From: CAZGTQ01 sp964528575
GTDB taxonomy: Bacteria > Planctomycetota > UBA1135 > GCA-002686595
Assembly: GCA_964528575.1 (NCBI GenBank)
Contig: CAZGTQ010000332.1
Span: 1-64,000 of the forward strand
Direction of reading: 5' to 3'
Length of the DNA: 64,000 nt
Below the pieces are notes generated by a model, which did not search any database, was not told the DNA's origin, and saw nothing but the letters and a program-made list of their open reading frames with translations. Position numbers and translations under genes: made by a program. Each line of letters begins with the position of its first letter. The stretch's first letter is position 1. Below are positions 50,171 to 59,747 of the stretch, piece after piece.

Positions 50171-53100
50171 GGAAGCGCGTGAACAGCAGGCTCGGCCGCG
50201 GGCTGCTGCCCGAGAGACCGGTCTGCTCCGCGTCGATGTCGAACAGGACGTCGAAGCGGAAGAACGCGAGATCGGGCACGTTCAGGGTCGCGACGTCGGT
50301 CGCGAAGGCACCGATCGGGTCGGGATCGCCGTTGGGATCCTCCGTCGCGCCCTGGAAGGAGATCTGGATCGTCGCGCTCGCCGGCAGCGAGTCGGGGACG
50401 GTCCCGGTCTGCACGCGGAAGTAGCGCGGCAGCACGGTGAACTCCACGGTCCCGCCCGGGGTGAACGCCGTCAGCGGCGGACCGGCGGAGGTGACGGTCA
50501 TCGAGAGCTGCTGCGTCGTCGAGTCGTAGCTCGCGTTCGCGATCTCGAACCGGTTGAAGACGCTCGGAGTGCCTTGCAGCGCGAGCTGCAGCACGAAGCT
50601 CTTCAGCAGGTTCGGGTTGCGCAGGTAGATGTCGTCGTCCCCCGTCAGAACGCTTCCGTCGACCACGAGCGTGCGCCCGTCGGGCGCGATGCTCGGCAAC
50701 CCGGGCGACGCGACCAGCGCCGTCGCCGGGAAGATCGACGGCAGCTCGTCGACGACGTCGTCGTCGTCCACGTCGCGGACCAGACCGGTCGTCGGATCCG
50801 TGCCGCGGAACGTGAACTCGACCAGGTCGGCCGCGCCGCTCGGATCGAAGCTCGCGCCGCCCACCGGGATCCACACCGACCGCGCGCGCGAGCGCGGGCC
50901 GAAGATCGGGCTCAGCGTGATCGCGTCCGGGCTCGTGCGGTTGGCGAGCGTGGCGCCCGCCGGGAAGATCAGGTCCGTCACCGTGTTGCTGACGTGCACC
51001 TGGATGATGCCGGGGCCGCCGAAGCCGCCCGCGTTCGTGCTGTTGATGCCGCTCTGGCCGTCGCCGGCGCGGCCGCCGATCGCGCTGATCGCGTCCGCCG
51101 CCGAGCCGGTGAAGTCGATCCGGGCGCCCTGGAGCACGACGTGACCGCCCGAGCCGCCGCCGGAGCCGCCGCCGATGTGGTCGTTGTAGATCGTGTTCTC
51201 GCCGGCGCCGCCGTCGCCGCCCTGAGCGAGGATCCGACCGCCGGCGCCGACGCGGATGTCGTTCAGCGCGAGGATCATCAGACCGCCGGCGCCGCCGCCG
51301 CCGCCGCAGCCCTTCTCGTCGCTCGCGGGAAGCCACGGGCTGCTCGGGAAGGTGGCGTTCGGGATCGCATCGCCCCCGGCGCCGCCGCCCTGGCCGGCGT
51401 GGATCGCCTTGAGCTCGCCGACGATCAGCTCGCTGGTTCCGACATCGAACCGGGATCCGAAGAAGTTGTTGGTGGTCGACTCGTCGATGAACGGCGAGTT
51501 GCCCGGCTGCCCGCCGCGCGCCGGCTTCGTGAACGTGATCGCCGACGTGCCGTTGGGGTTGCCGTCCCTGCCCGGCTCCGCGACGAGGCCGTTGCCCGTG
51601 CCCTGGTTCGGGCCGAAGCGGCCGCCCCCGCCGCCGCCCGGACGGCGGTTGTTCTTGCCGCCGGTGCCGAACGCGCTCTCGCCGCCCTTGCCGCCGATGT
51701 TCGACACGCCGAACGCGCCGAACGCGTCGCCGCCCTTCGGCGTCGACGTCGTCGTCAGGAAGCTCGCGGTCCCACCGGCGCCGCCGCCCGCGTTGCCGGC
51801 CGCGCCCGATTCGGGCTGGTGGCCGGTGTTGAGCGTCGCGACGTCCGTGACGGAGCCGCCGTTGATCGTCAGCTCGCCGAAGATGTCGACGCGACCGGTC
51901 GCCTGGATGAGCAGCGGGTTGGGGCCGACCGCCGCGAGCCGGCCGCCCGTCTCGATGCGCAGGTTGCGCACGTTGAGCTGGCCGTTGACGACCGTCTGGA
52001 ACGTGCTGTCGACGCCGGCGCCGGGCGGGTTGAGCGGGATCGCGTCAGGACCGCCGAACACCGTCGATGTGGTCGTGTTGAGGATCAGGTTCTCGCCCTG
52101 GCCGATGTACAGGTCGAAGTCGCCGCCGGGGCCGCCCTGGCTGCTGAAGTCGAACGCGGCGCTCAGGCGCCCACTGCCCCAGATGGCGATGGGCTCGGAG
52201 AACGAGGGATCGCTGTCCTCGAGCGACCCGAACGTCGTGCCGGAGACGTCGAAGCTCTCGAACACCTCGTCGGCGGCCACGTCGCTGGGCGTCAGCGTCG
52301 GGTGGTCGATCAGCAACGTGTCGATCCGCGCGAACTCGTTGATCGGGAGCAGGTTGCGCTCGCCGACCAGGTCCTCGAAGGCGGGGGTGATCACGGCGCG
52401 CACGCGCGTCCCCTGCGGCACGATGCCGCGCGGGTCGAGCCGCAGCGTCGCGCCCGTCTCGGTGCAGTTCTCGAGCAGCCGCACCTCGGTCGCGAGCCGC
52501 TCGAAGGTGCCCGGCGCGGATTGGTACTCGAGGTACACGTTCTGGCCGTTCACGTTCGACGCCGCCGGGTTGATCGGTTGGTTCAGCTCGAGCACGAACG
52601 CGATGCGCGTCGAGACGTCGCTGTACAGGTTGACCGGCTGGTCCTGCGGGATCGAGATCGCCTGCGCGAGCGGATCGAACTCGAAGTAGACCCGGCTCGT
52701 GTCGTCGTTCCCGACCTCGAGATAGGTCGCGCTCTTGTCGCTCGAGCCGACCGGCCGGATCACCGGCGACGGCGGCCCCACGACGGGGTCGAGGAACAGC
52801 ACGGACGCCGTCATCGTCGTCGGCGTGACGAACGAGCGCGACTGCGACGTCGCGAGCGACTCGCCCGACATCGATTGGATGGCGAGGCCGTTGTCCTTCC
52901 CGCCGAGCACGCGCACGGTGTACGAGGTGCCGCCGGGCACGAGGCCGGCGTCGCCGAAGTCCGGCTGCGTCGGGCACGTGGGCTGGAAGATCACCGTCCG
53001 CTTGTCGGCCTGGACGAACTCGCCGTTCGCGGGCAGACCGGTCGGGGTGAGGATCTCGATCGTGTTCAAGTTGACCGAGTCGAAGTCGACGTCGGCGTTG

Positions 53101-53291
53101 AACCTGAACTCGATCGGACGGTTGATCTCCCAGACGGCGCCTTCCGGCACGGAGATCGAGCTCAGTTGAAAGCCGGTCACGCCGCCGACGCTTCCACCGT
53201 CCGAGCCTCCGCCGCTGCACGCCGCCACCGCGAGAGCCGCGGTCGTGGCGGCACCGAGGGTGCCGATTCTCTTGAGGGTTCCGAAGTCCAT
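50157..53291 (-). CDS. Giant Gly-rich Ig-like lipoprotein
   Basis: 1044 residues. Lipobox VAAC (Cys25) is followed by a SGGGSDGG linker. Ig-like SbsA segments cover about 45-330 (WEINRPIEFRFNADVDFDSVN; IAFVLELNQPINPAASNVNG). About 430-780 alternate beta strands with Gly-rich turns (LLIQATGRVDIFGELTINGG, GGAGGTASF, GGGSGGGSGGHVVLQGARIDF), a beta-helix-like pattern. The C-terminus is a beta domain ending in LLFTRFPFTF. It resembles the 29-36 kb pair in plan but not closely in sequence. It follows the neighbouring giant lipoprotein by 31 bases and is probably the last gene of that three-gene operon. No enzymatic motif was found. Confidence 0.8.
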   Translation of the reverse strand: MDFGTLKRIGTLGAATTAALAVAACSGGGSDGGSVGGVTGFQLSSISVPEGAVWEINRPIEFRFNADVDFDSVNLNTIEILTPTGLPANGEFVQADKRTVIFQPTCPTQPDFGDAGLVPGGTSYTVRVLGGKDNGLAIQSMSGESLATSQSRSFVTPTTMTASVLFLDPVVGPPSPVIRPVGSSDKSATYLEVGNDDTSRVYFEFDPLAQAISIPQDQPVNLYSDVSTRIAFVLELNQPINPAASNVNGQNVYLEYQSAPGTFERLATEVRLLENCTETGATLRLDPRGIVPQGTRVRAVITPAFEDLVGERNLLPINEFARIDTLLIDHPTLTPSDVAADEVFESFDVSGTTFGSLEDSDPSFSEPIAIWGSGRLSAAFDFSSQGGPGGDFDLYIGQGENLILNTTTSTVFGGPDAIPLNPPGAGVDSTFQTVVNGQLNVRNLRIETGGRLAAVGPNPLLIQATGRVDIFGELTINGGSVTDVATLNTGHQPESGAAGNAGGGAGGTASFLTTTSTPKGGDAFGAFGVSNIGGKGGESAFGTGGKNNRRPGGGGGGRFGPNQGTGNGLVAEPGRDGNPNGTSAITFTKPARGGQPGNSPFIDESTTNNFFGSRFDVGTSELIVGELKAIHAGQGGGAGGDAIPNATFPSSPWLPASDEKGCGGGGGAGGLMILALNDIRVGAGGRILAQGGDGGAGENTIYNDHIGGGSGGGSGGHVVLQGARIDFTGSAADAISAIGGRAGDGQSGINSTNAGGFGGPGIIQVHVSNTVTDLIFPAGATLANRTSPDAITLSPIFGPRSRARSVWIPVGGASFDPSGAADLVEFTFRGTDPTTGLVRDVDDDDVVDELPSIFPATALVASPGLPSIAPDGRTLVVDGSVLTGDDDIYLRNPNLLKSFVLQLALQGTPSVFNRFEIANASYDSTTQQLSMTVTSAGPPLTAFTPGGTVEFTVLPRYFRVQTGTVPDSLPASATIQISFQGATEDPNGDPDPIGAFATDVATLNVPDLAFFRFDVLFDIDAEQTGLSGSSPRPSLLFTRFPFTF

Positions 53292-53322
53292 GAATGTGTC
53301 TCCGTGACGTCGAGGCGGGGGC

Positions 53323-56300
53323 TCAGGGAATGTCGAACGGGATGCCGATCGCCGACAACTCGGGCGACAGCTCCGTAGCGGTGTTGTTGAAGAAGTTCAT
53401 CCGGACCTGCACGAACTGCGACAGGTCGATGTCGGAGATGTCGTCCGTCCACGCGAAGCCGTTCGAACCGAACGTGACGCCCGCGTTCTTGAGCGCGGGG
53501 TCCGTCTGGGGCGGCGTGGTCGCGGTGAGGATGTCTCCGTAGGCGTCGAGAATCGCGGCGGTCTGGGCGGGATTGCCGCCACCGCCGTTGATCACGTTCG
53601 TCGCGCCGCGGAACGAGAGAGTCACCGCGGTGCCCGAAGGCTGCAGATCCGGGATCGGATCGGTGATCGGTGTCTCGTACGTCGGGTTCGCGTTGCCGGT
53701 GGTCATCCAGATCGTGTAGGCGCGGCTGACGCGCACGACGAAGTCGGCCTGACCGATGTAGAGCAGGTTGTCGAAGCCCTGCGTCGCCGCCCCGCCGGGC
53801 GAGAACCCGCCGGTCGGGGTCGTCTGGAGGTCCGGGTTCTTCGAGATCGACATCCCGCTGCTGTTCGCGCCGCCCGCCGAGAAGATGCGGAAGAACGGCA
53901 CCGTCCCGTTCGTGTTGGCGATCGACGTGTCGAACGCGTTGGCGCTGAGCGTGGCGATGCCCGTCGGGAAGCACTTGAACTCCATCAGGAGCGGCAGACC
54001 GAGGCTGTTGATCGCCCCCGCGGCCTGGTAGTCCCCGACCGCCGGGATCGGCTCCTCGAACTGGACGCCGGCGACGAACTCGATGCTGAGCGGGATGCCC
54101 GACGAGTCCGCGCCGTCGACCGCCTGCACGGCGGTGTTGCGCCAGGTGAAGTAGTCGAACTGCGCAGGGTTCGGCCCCGAGTTCAGCGGGAACGGGTGCA
54201 ACACCGAGCCCGAGACGGCCGACTGGAAGTCGTTGACCGGGTTGACCTCGAAGCCGAGCTGACGCTCGTGCACGACCTGCAGCGGGTTCTGCGGATCGTC
54301 GAGCACGTTCTCGAGGAAGCTCGTCGTGACGAAGCCCGAGGCGGGGAAGACGAAGACCCCGTTCAAGGGGTCGAACGTCTCGTCAGGGAGCCGCGTGCTG
54401 TGCGCGAGCGACATCTCGAACTGCGGGAAGAACTCGAGCGACGTCGAGCCCGCCCGCGGCGCGAAGCTCACCCGCTCCACGTCGATGTTCCCCAGCGCCT
54501 CGTCGGTGAAGTCGATGCCGAGGTCGACGTGACGCCACATCGCCATCAGGCGCGCGCCCTGGTTGTTGAGGGGCTCCTGCACGGCGGCGGCGTTCGTCGT
54601 CATGATCTGCGGCACCGGGTTCTGCCGGTCCGCTGCGAACGAGAAGCGCGTCACGGAGCGCGGACGCAGGATGCCGCGCGTGACGTCGAGGAAGGCCTCG
54701 CCGCGCCACTCCGGGTTGCCGTTGCCGTCCTCGTCGTCCGAGTTGAACGCGAGCGAGAGGCCGCCGTTGCGGTCGGTGGCCGCGCTCGCGAGCAACGTGA
54801 ACGAGAGGCCGGCCGGGACGTCGGCGAGCGGGTTGCCCGCCAGGTCGCGGATCCCGAAGATGTTGCCCGTGACCTCGTCCTGACCGCTCAGGACGTTGAT
54901 CAGGTACTGCTCCGAGGTGTTCTGCACGTGGTTGAACGGCAGCACCGGCACGAAACGGAACTCGGTCAGGTCGATCGACGGACTGACGCGCCCCACGACG
55001 CGCCGACGCAGCGGGTCCGTCGTGTCCGTGCGGGAGACGATGAACGAGTCGTACGGCGACACCGACACGGGGTCGATCGTCTCGCTGAAGCGCAGGACGA
55101 TCTCGGAGAGCGGCCGCACGCCCGCCGCCGGGAAGCTCGTCGGCGTCGGCGAGAACGTCAGGAAGCAGCCGGGCACGTCGCCGTCGTCGGGGTCGAAGCC
55201 GGTGCGGTACGAGCCCTGGCCGCCGAAGAACGCGGCGGGCGGACCGGCGATGACCTCGACCTCGACGTCGTTCACGACGTTGCCGCTGGGTGCGTCGCCG
55301 TCGGCGTCGACCTGCAGGAACAGCCCGGAGAGCTCGATGATGTCGCCCGCGCGCGGCCGCTGTGCGCAGACCGTCGAGGCGAACGACAGGTCGACGATGA
55401 AGTGGCTCGGCCCCGCGGCCGGGTTCGGCGTCGGGCCCCCGACCAAGACGTCGAGCGATCCGACGATCCGAGGCGCGCTCACGTCGCGTAGGAAGCCGTT
55501 GAACGGATCGTCGGTGACGTCATCGGGACCGCCCGAGCGCATCGCGCGCACGACGTCCACGCTCGCCTGGCTCAGGTCGACGGGACCGTTGCCGGTCGCG
55601 GCGATCTCGTGGTCGCTGAAGTTGCGCAGCAGCGAGAACACGCCGGTCGCCGGGCTCAGTTGGGACGGGATGCGCAGCACGACGTTCGGCTCGAACGGCG
55701 AGACCGACGGCGGGAGGCCGACCGTGTTGACGTTCAGCGGCGGCGACTGGTCCTGAGCTTCGAACTCGGAGACGGCGAAGTCGATGATGATCCGCGACGA
55801 GCGGAACTCGGCCACGCCCTGGTTGTTCACCACGCCCCCGAAGTTCGGGTCGGGGACGACGCGCGCCTCGAACGGCGTCGCCGGCGGATAGCCCGTCCGC
55901 ACGCGCACCGTGTCGTTGCTGATCGAGGAGTGCTTCAGCAGGTCGTCGAAGCGCACGACGATCACCGCGTTGCGCGGCACGAGCGAGTACGGCGGCAGCT
56001 CGAACGGCTGCAGGCTCTTCGGAAGGACCGCGCCGAGGTTGTCGTCGAGCCGCTGGAACGCCTTCTTGAAGCCCTGCGTCCCCTGACGGTGCAGGATCGT
56101 CAGCGTCTCCTGCTTCGTGATCGGGTTCGTCTCGAGCAGGTAGTCGACGCCGTCGGACTGCACGTCCTCGCCCACGACGAAGTCGCGGTAGCGGAGCCGG
56201 GTCTGGTCGGTCGTCTCGTCGTAGTCGTACACGTCGACGAGGCGGCCCCAGAAGATCTTCTCGATGCGGAACTCGGACGCCTCGCCGCCCTTGTTGGAGT

Positions 56301-56481
56301 CGACGAAGAAGCCCGCGGGGCTCGGCTCGACGTCCGCCGGGAACTGGATCGGTCCGTCGGCCTGGATCTGCGAGCCGCTGCCCCCGCCGCCGCAGGCGGC
56401 CAGGAGCGCTCCGGCGACGAGGCCGAGAGCACAGGATCGCGCGGAGAGGGCTCCGCGGAGAGAACGAGCGTGAGAGGTCAT
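53323..56481 (-). CDS. Giant Ig-like lipoprotein (copy 2 of a tandem pair)
   Basis: 1052 residues. Lipobox LLAAC (Cys30) then GGGGSGS. The protein is colinear with its upstream neighbour: PADVEPSPAGFFVDSNKGG, FWGRLVDVYDYD, RNAVIVVRFDDLLKHSSI, VRAMRSGG, an SbsA-type Ig domain (VRPLSEIVLRFSETIDPVSV), SDDEDGNGNPEW, and the C-terminal NFFNNTATELSPELSAIG. It lacks the long Gly tracts of the other giant lipoproteins. Several Cys pairs (STVCAQRPRAGD, VPGCFLTF) are conserved between the copies and may form disulfides. It is likely an outer-surface protein; the function is unknown. Confidence 0.8.
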   Translation of the reverse strand: MTSHARSLRGALSARSCALGLVAGALLAACGGGGSGSQIQADGPIQFPADVEPSPAGFFVDSNKGGEASEFRIEKIFWGRLVDVYDYDETTDQTRLRYRDFVVGEDVQSDGVDYLLETNPITKQETLTILHRQGTQGFKKAFQRLDDNLGAVLPKSLQPFELPPYSLVPRNAVIVVRFDDLLKHSSISNDTVRVRTGYPPATPFEARVVPDPNFGGVVNNQGVAEFRSSRIIIDFAVSEFEAQDQSPPLNVNTVGLPPSVSPFEPNVVLRIPSQLSPATGVFSLLRNFSDHEIAATGNGPVDLSQASVDVVRAMRSGGPDDVTDDPFNGFLRDVSAPRIVGSLDVLVGGPTPNPAAGPSHFIVDLSFASTVCAQRPRAGDIIELSGLFLQVDADGDAPSGNVVNDVEVEVIAGPPAAFFGGQGSYRTGFDPDDGDVPGCFLTFSPTPTSFPAAGVRPLSEIVLRFSETIDPVSVSPYDSFIVSRTDTTDPLRRRVVGRVSPSIDLTEFRFVPVLPFNHVQNTSEQYLINVLSGQDEVTGNIFGIRDLAGNPLADVPAGLSFTLLASAATDRNGGLSLAFNSDDEDGNGNPEWRGEAFLDVTRGILRPRSVTRFSFAADRQNPVPQIMTTNAAAVQEPLNNQGARLMAMWRHVDLGIDFTDEALGNIDVERVSFAPRAGSTSLEFFPQFEMSLAHSTRLPDETFDPLNGVFVFPASGFVTTSFLENVLDDPQNPLQVVHERQLGFEVNPVNDFQSAVSGSVLHPFPLNSGPNPAQFDYFTWRNTAVQAVDGADSSGIPLSIEFVAGVQFEEPIPAVGDYQAAGAINSLGLPLLMEFKCFPTGIATLSANAFDTSIANTNGTVPFFRIFSAGGANSSGMSISKNPDLQTTPTGGFSPGGAATQGFDNLLYIGQADFVVRVSRAYTIWMTTGNANPTYETPITDPIPDLQPSGTAVTLSFRGATNVINGGGGNPAQTAAILDAYGDILTATTPPQTDPALKNAGVTFGSNGFAWTDDISDIDLSQFVQVRMNFFNNTATELSPELSAIGIPFDIP

Positions 56482-56546
56482 CGCTGTCTTCGGTAGGAGG
56501 AGAGGCGGGGGCTCGAGGACGGGCGCAAGGGGATCGGCAGGGGCCA

Positions 56547-59500
56547 TCACGGACGGATGTACGCGAAGCCGAGGGCCGAGAGCTCGGGCGACAGCCCGCT
56601 CTCGGTGTTGTTGACGAACGTCAGCCGGATCTGGAGGAAGCGCGCGCCGTCGACTTCGTCGATGCTCGCCTTCCACGTGTTGTCGCCGTTGAGGAACGTC
56701 ACGGTCGTGTTCTTCTGGCTCGGATCGCCGGCGAGGCCGCTCTGGTTGTTGTCGGCCAGGTCGCCGTACACGTCGAGCACGCCCGCGTCGGCGGTCGGAT
56801 TGCCGTCCGGGCCGTTGACGGCTTGGGTCGCGCCCCGGTACGCCAAGAGCACTTCCGTGCCCGTGGGCTGCAGCTCCGCGGAAGGCTCGACCACCGGGGT
56901 GATGTAGTCGGGGTTGTTGTCGACGGCGAAGAAGACCGAGTGCGCGCGGCTGATGCGCGTCACGAGGTCGAGCTGGCCGATGTAGAAGACGTTGTCGCGT
57001 CCCGGCGTGGACTGGCCCGGCGGATTCGAGTTCGGGTTGAAACCGCCCGACGGCGCCGTCGCCAGGTCCGGGTTGACCTGGACCGGGTTGCCCGCCGTGT
57101 TCGTGCCGCCCGTCGAGAACACCCGGAAGGTGGGCCGCGACGACGAGTTGATCGCGAGCGAGATGTCGAACGCGTTCAGGCCGACCGCGTCGTCCGCGGG
57201 GTAGCAGCGGAACTCCATCAGGAGCGGCAGGCCGAACGACGGGACGAAGTTGGCCCGTGCGATGTTGCCGGGAGGCCCAGCCGACCCGCCGAGGTTCACG
57301 AGGATCGCGGGATCGATGCCCTGCCCGTTGGGCGCGGCCGTCGCGCGGATCGCCGTGTCGCGCCACGTGTAGTACGCGTAGCTGCCGATGTCCGGCTCGC
57401 GGTTCAGCGGGTACGGCATCATGATCGTGCCGGTGCTGCTCGTGAACCGGTCGACCGGGTTGACGAGGTAGCCCTTCGAGCGCGGGTGCACGACGCGCAG
57501 CGAGTTCTCCGGATCGCTGAGCACGTTGTCGTCGAAGGAGTTGAAGCCCGGCGGCAGGAGGCCGGAGTTCGGCGCGGTCGGGAGCAGCGAGGACGCGCTC
57601 ACGACCTCGTCGGGCAGGAAGCGGCAGTGCGAGAGCCGCATCTCGAACTCGTGGTAGGAGTCGAAGTTCACCTGCCCGCCGACCGGCGCCCAGTTCATCC
57701 GCTCGACGTCGACGTTGTGGTTCGTCTCGTCGGTCGCGGAGAAGCCCACGTCGAAGTAGCGGTAGATGTAGTGCAGCCGGCTACCGAGCGGCGAGAGCGG
57801 CGTCTGCACGCCCAGCGGGAACGGGATCATCGCCGAGGGCACCGCCTGCGTGCGGTCGGCGACCGCCGCGAAGCGCGACACGGGACGCGGGCGGATCAGC
57901 TCCTGCCCGGCGTCGAACAGGAACTGTCCCGTCCACTCCGGGTTGCCGTTGTTGTCCTCGTCGGGGCTCGAGAACCGCAGGACGAGGCCGCCGTTGTTCT
58001 CGGTCGGCGCGCTCGGGTTGAGCGTGAACGTCACCTGCGGCAGCGCGACCTCGAGCGGGTTGCCCGCCAGGTCGGTCAGCCCGTCTTCGCCGGCCGCCAT
58101 CGTGAAGAAGTAGTCCTCCGACGCCGAGACGGTGTGGGCGAAGGGCAGCACCGGGACGAAGCGGAACTCGCGCAGGTCCGTCGATACGACGACGTCGCCG
58201 ACGACGACGTCCGTGAGCCCGAGGATCACCGGCTCGCGCGTGACGGTGAACGTGTCGAACACCTTCACCGACGCGGGGTCCATCGGCTCGCTGAAGCGAA
58301 CCGCGAGTTGGGACATCGGCGCCACGCCATCGACCGGGAACGTCGCCGGGACCGGCGAGAAGGAGACGAAGCACGCGCCCTGGTCGCCCGCCTCGAAGAC
58401 GGAGCTGAAGACGCCCTGGCCGGCGATGAAGTCCTCCGCGTCGCCCCCGACGAGCCGCACACGGACGTCCTCGACCAAGCCGAGGGCCGGAGCCGCGGAC
58501 GGCTCGACGACCTCGGCGAACACTCCGGCCTGCTCGATCACGTCCCCCGGCTCCGGCGTCTGGGCGCAGAAGACCGAGGCGAACTGCAGGTCGACGATGT
58601 AGCGCTCGGGTCCGGCGACCGTGTCGGGCAGGAGCGAGGTGATCGTGATCGGCTGGCCACCGATGATGCGCGGCGCGTTGAGGTCGAGCAGGAAGCCGTT
58701 GTTGTCGTCGCCGGTGATGCTCGACTCCCCGCCCGAGCGCATCGCGCGCACGAGGTCCCTCGGCGCGTTGTTCTGGATCGGGCCGTTGTTCTCCTGCGCC
58801 AGACCGTGGCCGGTGTGGTTCTCGACGCGCGTGAAGTGGCCCGTGCCGGCGTCGATCTCGGTCGCCAGGCGCAGCACGACGTTGGGCAGCGCCGTCGTGA
58901 CCGCGCCCGGAAGGCCGAGCGAGTTGACCGGCACCGAAGCGCCCTGCTGCGCCTCGAGCTCGGAGACCGTCATGTCGACGATGACCCGCGTGGAACGGAA
59001 CTGGTTGCCGTTCTTCGTCGAGACGAGACCGCCGTGGTTGGGGTCGATGACGAGCCGCGGCTCGAACGGCTCCTGGGGCGGGTTGCCCGTCAGGAACTCG
59101 ACCGACTGCGCGTTGATCGTCGAGTGGTCGAGGAGGTCCGAGAAGCGGATCGAGATCGCGCCGTTGCGCGGCAAGAACGAGAAGGGCGGCAGCTCGTTCG
59201 GCGCGAGGCTCTTGGGCAGGATCGGGCCGAGCCCGTCGTCCAGCCGGTTGAGCGCGGACTTGTACGCCGGCGTCCCCGCCTCGTGGAGGATCGTCAGGAT
59301 CGCCTGCTCGGTGACGGGGTTGACCTCCAGATCGAAGTCGGACCCGTCGGAGATGATGTCCTCGCCGATCAGGTAGTCGCGGTGGCGCAGCGTGCGCACG
59401 CCCGTCAGCGGGTCGCGGTCGTACACGTCGGTGAGGCGGCCCCACAGGATGTCGAGGATCCGCACGCTCGACGCCTTGCCCTGCTCGTTCGAGTCGAGGA

Positions 59501-59747
59501 AGAAGCCGCCCGGGCTCGGCTCGAAGCCCGCCGGATACGTGAAGTTGCCCTTCGACGGCGTGATCGGGTTCGAGTTCGGCCCACCGCCGGACACGAAGTT
59601 CTCGCTGCTGCCGCCTCCGCCGCCGCACGCGCCGACGACGAGCACCCCGCACAGGAGACCGGCGAGGGGCACGACCCGGAGAGCGGGACGGAGCGAGGAT
59701 CCGCGCTCGGCGCGGGCCGGCGACGAGGGAGCGTGGAAGGCAGTCAT
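56547..59747 (-). CDS. Giant Ig-like lipoprotein (copy 1 of a tandem pair)
   Basis: 1066 residues. Lipobox VVGAC (Cys41) then GGGGGSS. The conserved blocks are PAGFEPSPGGFFLDSNEQG, LWGRLTDVYDRDPL, RNGAISIRFSDLLDHSTI, VRAMRSGG, VAPMSQLAVRFSEPMDPASV (Ig-like), SPDEDNNGNPEW, and TFVNNTESGLSPELSALG. They run through the downstream neighbour in the same order, so the two arose by tandem duplication. It is the first gene of an apparent operon with that paralogue (65-base gap) and the Gly-rich lipoprotein. The 909 bases upstream hold no clear gene. The ATG is favoured because the hydrophobic core begins about 24 residues later. Confidence 0.8.
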   Translation of the reverse strand: MTAFHAPSSPARAERGSSLRPALRVVPLAGLLCGVLVVGACGGGGGSSENFVSGGGPNSNPITPSKGNFTYPAGFEPSPGGFFLDSNEQGKASSVRILDILWGRLTDVYDRDPLTGVRTLRHRDYLIGEDIISDGSDFDLEVNPVTEQAILTILHEAGTPAYKSALNRLDDGLGPILPKSLAPNELPPFSFLPRNGAISIRFSDLLDHSTINAQSVEFLTGNPPQEPFEPRLVIDPNHGGLVSTKNGNQFRSTRVIVDMTVSELEAQQGASVPVNSLGLPGAVTTALPNVVLRLATEIDAGTGHFTRVENHTGHGLAQENNGPIQNNAPRDLVRAMRSGGESSITGDDNNGFLLDLNAPRIIGGQPITITSLLPDTVAGPERYIVDLQFASVFCAQTPEPGDVIEQAGVFAEVVEPSAAPALGLVEDVRVRLVGGDAEDFIAGQGVFSSVFEAGDQGACFVSFSPVPATFPVDGVAPMSQLAVRFSEPMDPASVKVFDTFTVTREPVILGLTDVVVGDVVVSTDLREFRFVPVLPFAHTVSASEDYFFTMAAGEDGLTDLAGNPLEVALPQVTFTLNPSAPTENNGGLVLRFSSPDEDNNGNPEWTGQFLFDAGQELIRPRPVSRFAAVADRTQAVPSAMIPFPLGVQTPLSPLGSRLHYIYRYFDVGFSATDETNHNVDVERMNWAPVGGQVNFDSYHEFEMRLSHCRFLPDEVVSASSLLPTAPNSGLLPPGFNSFDDNVLSDPENSLRVVHPRSKGYLVNPVDRFTSSTGTIMMPYPLNREPDIGSYAYYTWRDTAIRATAAPNGQGIDPAILVNLGGSAGPPGNIARANFVPSFGLPLLMEFRCYPADDAVGLNAFDISLAINSSSRPTFRVFSTGGTNTAGNPVQVNPDLATAPSGGFNPNSNPPGQSTPGRDNVFYIGQLDLVTRISRAHSVFFAVDNNPDYITPVVEPSAELQPTGTEVLLAYRGATQAVNGPDGNPTADAGVLDVYGDLADNNQSGLAGDPSQKNTTVTFLNGDNTWKASIDEVDGARFLQIRLTFVNNTESGLSPELSALGFAYIRP

